Shown piece by piece: positions 61,464 to 64,000 of a stretch of DNA of 64,000 nucleotides. Source of the stretch: Chitinophagaceae bacterium (GTDB lineage: Bacteria; Bacteroidota; Bacteroidia; Chitinophagales; Chitinophagaceae). A model generated the notes under the pieces. It made no database searches and was not told the origin of the DNA. It saw only the letters and a list, made by a program, of their open reading frames with translations. The stretch covers positions 124,001 to 188,000 of the forward strand of contig JADKJX010000001.1 in NCBI GenBank assembly GCA_016720775.1, given 5' to 3'. The position numbers and the translations under genes were made by a program. Each line of letters starts with the position of its first letter. Position 1 is the stretch's first letter.

Positions 61464-62183
61464 ATGAAGAAGATCGCCCTGATACCGGCACGATATGCTG
61501 CCTCCCGTTTTCCCGCCAAGCTGATGCAGATGCTGGGTGATAAAACAGTCATTCGTCATACCTACGATAATACCGTTGCCACAAAATTATTTGATGAAGT
61601 GATGGTGGTTACCGACAGCCAGATCATTTTTGATGAAGTAACATCCCATGGCGGTAAAGCTAAGATGAGTATCAAAGAACACGAAAGCGGAAGCGATCGT
61701 ATTGCAGAAGCGGTGGCCAATATGGATGTAGACATTGTGGTGAACGTGCAGGGCGATGAACCCTTTGTACAAAAAGATCCCCTGGAAAAATTACTGAATA
61801 CCTTCGATGATCCGGCCGTTCAGGCAGCTTCATTGATGCAGGTGCTGAAAGAAGAACAATTCATTGCTGACCCTAATTATGTAAAGGTTGCTGTTGATAA
61901 AAATATGAACGCACTCATGTTCAGTCGCAGTCCCATTCCTTACCACAGAGATAAAAATGTTTCTCCTGTTTATTACGAACACGTGGGTGTGTATGCTTTC
62001 CGCAAGCAGGCTTTACTCAACTTCACCAACTGGGCAATAACGCCATTGGAAGCCGCAGAAAAAATCGAATGCCTTCGCTATCTTGAAAATGGCATCCCAT
62101 TAAAGATGGTGGTTACCGAATACATGGGCGTGGAGATCGATACGCCGGAAGATTTAATAAGGGCGGCTGCGCTTCTGAAGTAG
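61464..62183 (+). CDS. kdsB: 3-deoxy-manno-octulosonate cytidylyltransferase (Kdo or 8-amino-Kdo)
   Basis: 239 aa from MKKIALIPARYAASRFPAKLM. Nucleotidyltransferase motifs: IPARYAASRFPAKL, MSIKEHESGSDRIAEAV, VNVQGDEPFV and FSRSPIPYHRD, ending GVEIDTPEDLIRAAAL. The enzyme activates Kdo with CTP for lipid A core assembly. In Shewanella the paralogous enzyme acts on 8-amino-3,8-dideoxy-Kdo and lies with kdnA and kdnB. Here a KdnB-like gene lies 560 bases downstream, so the amino sugar may be the real substrate. Confidence 0.92.
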   Translation: MKKIALIPARYAASRFPAKLMQMLGDKTVIRHTYDNTVATKLFDEVMVVTDSQIIFDEVTSHGGKAKMSIKEHESGSDRIAEAVANMDVDIVVNVQGDEPFVQKDPLEKLLNTFDDPAVQAASLMQVLKEEQFIADPNYVKVAVDKNMNALMFSRSPIPYHRDKNVSPVYYEHVGVYAFRKQALLNFTNWAITPLEAAEKIECLRYLENGIPLKMVVTEYMGVEIDTPEDLIRAAALLK

Positions 62184-62188
62184 TCTTT

Positions 62189-62282
62189 ACCACGAAGAAC
62201 ACGAAGTTTTTTTCACAAATTACACGAAGAAAATACCCAGCCACTTTGTGCACTTCGTGCTGACCTTTGTGTTCTTCGTGGT
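62189..62282. repeat. CCACGAAG-type imperfect palindrome, copy 3
   Basis: Arms ACCACGAAGAACACGAAG (62189-62206) and CTTTGTGTTCTTCGTGGT (62265-62282) pair at 17 of 18 positions. It stands between kdsB and the GxxExxY gene. Confidence 0.8.
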
Positions 62283-62287
62283 TAAAA
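62242..62287 (+). repeat. Left direct repeat flanking the GxxExxY gene
   Basis: The right half of palindrome copy 3 (ACTTTGTGCACTTCGTGC with TTTGTGTTCTTCGTGGTTAA) reappears after the gene at 62688-62733. The two stretches share spacing and most bases. Confidence 0.7.
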
Positions 62288-62294
62288 TTTATTT

Positions 62295-62687
62295 ATGATT
62301 CATACAGAGATGCCCTTTGATATAAACGACCTGTCTAATAAAATTATCCGCCTAGCCATTAAAGTACATCGTTCCCTGGGGCCTGGTTTATTGGAGTCTT
62401 CTTACAAAGAGTGCCTGTTTTACGAAATTTGTAAAGCCGGGTATTTTGCTGAGAAAGAAAAGGACCTTCCTTTGATTTACGAAGAAGTCAAACTCGACAT
62501 CGGTTACCGTATAGATATACTTGTAGAAAATAAAGTAATTATTGAAATCAAGTCCATAGAGTCCTTCACTGACATCCATTCCGCCCAGGTTCTCACGTAT
62601 CTTAAACTCTCCGGCAACCGTCTGGGTCTTCTCCTGAACTTTAATGTTAAATTGCTGAAGGATGGAGTCAAGCGCCTGGTATTATAA
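62295..62687 (+). CDS. GxxExxY protein (PD-(D/E)XK nuclease-like fold)
   Basis: 130 aa. The name motif appears as GLLESSY in SLGPGLLESSYKECLFYEI. A PD-(D/E)XK-like core follows (YRIDILVENKVIIEIKSI: Asp, then Glu-x-Lys). The family is widespread, short and of unknown function, with a proposed nuclease-like fold. The gene is cleanly inserted between kdsB and the kdnB-like gene. A full CCACGAAG palindrome is on the left and a single right arm on the right, 23 bases after its stop. A start at 62310 (MPFDIND) is possible. Confidence 0.85.
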   Translation: MIHTEMPFDINDLSNKIIRLAIKVHRSLGPGLLESSYKECLFYEICKAGYFAEKEKDLPLIYEEVKLDIGYRIDILVENKVIIEIKSIESFTDIHSAQVLTYLKLSGNRLGLLLNFNVKLLKDGVKRLVL

Positions 62688-62733
62688 ATTTGTGCGCTTC
62701 GTGCAGTAACTTTGTGTCCTTCGTGGTTAAAAA
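62688..62733 (+). repeat. Right direct repeat flanking the GxxExxY gene
   Basis: TTTGTGCGCTTCGTGCAG with CTTTGTGTCCTTCGTGGTTA (62710-62729). It has the same order and spacing as 62242-62287 and begins at the gene's stop codon. Confidence 0.7.
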
Positions 62734-62741
62734 ACATACTT

Positions 62742-63815
62742 ATGGCTTTCAGAAATTTTAAAATGGTCGGCTTTGTAATTTATGGCCGCGGCTCTTTCAA
62801 CCAGTTAGATGAGATCATTGCTCCGCATCGTAAAGCGAATGCGCCTATGGTTTTTTTGGTGGATCATTTCTTTGATGGTAAACCTTTGGCCAGCCGGGTG
62901 CCTGTTCGTGGAAACGACAAAGTGATCTTTGTAGACGTAACTTATGAACCCAAGACAACTTATGTTGACCAACTTGCCAATCAACTTAAAGATGAGTTTG
63001 GTACCGTAAGCGGCGTGATCGGTATTGGTGGTGGTTCTGCCATGGACCTGGCAAAAGCCGTTTCGCTGATGATGAACAACCCCGGCAGCAGCGCCGATTA
63101 CCAGGGATGGGACCTGGTGAAAAATCCGGGTGTATATAAAGCAGGTATACCCACATTAAGTGGTACCGGTGCAGAAGTGAGTCGTACCACCGTACTCACC
63201 GGCCCTACAAAAAAACTGGGCATGAACTCCGACTTCACTCCTTTTGACCAGATCGTTCTGGATCCCGAGTTAATTGAGAACGCTCCTGCCAACCAGCGTT
63301 TTTATACCGGTATGGATTGTTATATCCATTGCATTGAAAGTTTGAATGGCACTTATTTAAATGAGTTCAGCAAAAGCTATGGCGAAAAAGCGTTGCAGCT
63401 TTGCAGGGATGTATATGTAAATAAAGATGGTTGGGATCCCGACAGCGATGACAAGCTGATGATGGCTTCTTATGCCGGTGGTATGAGCATTGCCTACAGC
63501 CAGGTAGGTGTGGCGCATGCCGTGAGTTATGGATTGAGTTATTTACTCGGCACCAAGCACGGCATTGGCAACTGCATCGTATTTGATAAACTCTCAGCAT
63601 ATTATCCCGAGGGCGTGAAAGAATTTAAATACATGGTGGAGAAAAATAAGATCGACATTCCAAAAAATATCTGCGCCGGACTAAGCGATGAAGATTTTGA
63701 TAAGATGATAAATGTATCCCTTGGCATGAAACCACTTTGGGAAAATGCATTGGGAAAGGATTGGGAGAAACAGATGACTAGAGAGAAGCTGAGGAAACTG
63801 TACGAGCAACTGTAA
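62742..63815 (+). CDS. kdnB: Iron-containing alcohol dehydrogenase, KdnB-like
   Basis: 357 aa from MAFRNFKMVGFVIYGRGSF. NAD-binding and metal features of Fe-type dehydrogenases: VIGIGGGSAMDLAKAV, IPTLSGTGAEVSRTTVL, FYTGMDCYIHCIESL, and the His motifs in QVGVAHAVSYGL and GTKHGIGN. The N-terminus YGRGSFNQLDEI and the segment YQGWDLVKNPGVYKAGIPT closely recall Shewanella KdnB, which oxidises the C8 hydroxyl of Kdo before amination by KdnA. Together with kdsB nearby, this suggests 8-amino-Kdo biosynthesis. kdnA is not visible in the window. Confidence 0.75.
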   Translation: MAFRNFKMVGFVIYGRGSFNQLDEIIAPHRKANAPMVFLVDHFFDGKPLASRVPVRGNDKVIFVDVTYEPKTTYVDQLANQLKDEFGTVSGVIGIGGGSAMDLAKAVSLMMNNPGSSADYQGWDLVKNPGVYKAGIPTLSGTGAEVSRTTVLTGPTKKLGMNSDFTPFDQIVLDPELIENAPANQRFYTGMDCYIHCIESLNGTYLNEFSKSYGEKALQLCRDVYVNKDGWDPDSDDKLMMASYAGGMSIAYSQVGVAHAVSYGLSYLLGTKHGIGNCIVFDKLSAYYPEGVKEFKYMVEKNKIDIPKNICAGLSDEDFDKMINVSLGMKPLWENALGKDWEKQMTREKLRKLYEQL

Positions 63816-63833
63816 ATTTAAAAAGTTTATTTC

Positions 63834-64000
63834 ATGAAAAGTTTATTTGACAAAGAGAGCTACGAAGAAATTAACCGCCGCATCAATGCACTCTCCCTTT
63901 CTTCGCAACGGCAATGGGGTAAAATGGAAGTGGCGCAGATGCTGGCGCATTGCAAAGCTGCTTTTAGGGTTCCGCTCAGCGATAAGAAAATACCCCGCAG
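63834..64000 (+). CDS. DUF1569 / DinB-like protein (partial)
   Basis: Begins with ATG at 63834 and runs off the window edge. MKSLFDKESYEEINRRINAL, then WGKMEVAQMLAHCKAAF, the characteristic helix with the metal-binding His region of DUF1569. This family is a relative of DinB-like four-helix proteins. It starts 18 bases after the kdnB-like gene. The function is unknown. Confidence 0.7.
   Translation, partial: MKSLFDKESYEEINRRINALSLSSQRQWGKMEVAQMLAHCKAAFRVPLSDKKIPR

Noticed and set aside
1..64000. CRISPR arrays, tRNA and rRNA genes, prophage
   Set aside because: No regularly spaced repeats, no cloverleaf-like segment and no phage structural genes were seen in the gaps or frames.

Overview
The window is ordinary chromosomal DNA of a Gram-negative Bacteroidota, most likely a Chitinophagaceae-like member of the Chitinophagales. 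That placement is inferred from gene content: SusC-like/outer-membrane beta-barrel proteins with a carboxypeptidase-like N-terminal domain, an IPExxxVDY protein, a Bacteroidota-style Rho with a long charged N-terminal insert, and paired PadR/PspC genes. It also rests on repeated TAnnTTTG -7 promoter elements, two of them with a TTG exactly 19 bases upstream. There are no rRNA or tRNA genes, no CRISPR array, no phage and no intact insertion sequence.

Layout. 1-10.4 kb (minus strand): a truncated MOSC protein, a large beta-barrel receptor, two very small ORFs, a SNF2 helicase with two SWIM-type zinc clusters, ComB, an SRPBCC protein and GcvT. 10.6-14.5 kb: an NTF2-like protein, a lipoprotein, PspC and PadR, read from one canonical promoter with a roughly 250-base structured leader. 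14.5-22.2 kb: a possible IS-end scar, a lipoprotein, a cupin, FeoB, an exported M28 peptidase, a frameshifted IPExxxVDY gene, PhhB and an exported unknown. 22.3-25.8 kb: an operon mnmH - unknown - selD for tRNA 2-selenouridine; its mnmH carries extra in-frame segments that look like dispersed repeats. 25.9-38.2 kb: rho, asnS, nhaD, a GH18 and a frameshifted GH95 glycosidase, a DPP-IV-like peptidase and L-serine dehydratase. 38.3-49.7 kb: Hsp20, a membrane protein, formate-THF ligase, an acyltransferase, MtfA, a second beta-barrel protein, a WG-repeat protein and RecX.

49.8-57.8 kb is the most novel part: a tight four-gene operon of exported proteins (734, 1042, 573 and 289 aa). It is linked by a shared RWTP-type domain and by a shared cysteine-rich module with an identical cysteine spacing in two of the proteins; the third product is a predicted outer-membrane barrel. 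It looks like an undescribed cell-surface or matrix system. 58.1-64 kb: dnaN (two frameshifts), a prohibitin-like protein, a DUF2007-type protein, an SH3b protein, kdsB, a GxxExxY gene sitting between copies of a dispersed repeat, a KdnB-like dehydrogenase (suggesting 8-amino-Kdo in the LPS) and a truncated DUF1569 gene.

Two cross-cutting points. Three genes (dnaN, the GH95 gene and the IPExxxVDY gene) are broken by four apparent single-base losses in or beside A or T runs; because dnaN is essential, assembly error is the best explanation. Several dispersed repeat families (CCACGAAG palindromes, TGTCAT...ATGACA elements, TTCTTAATT elements, CCTATAAGG hairpins) lie in the intergenic spaces, and some have entered genes.
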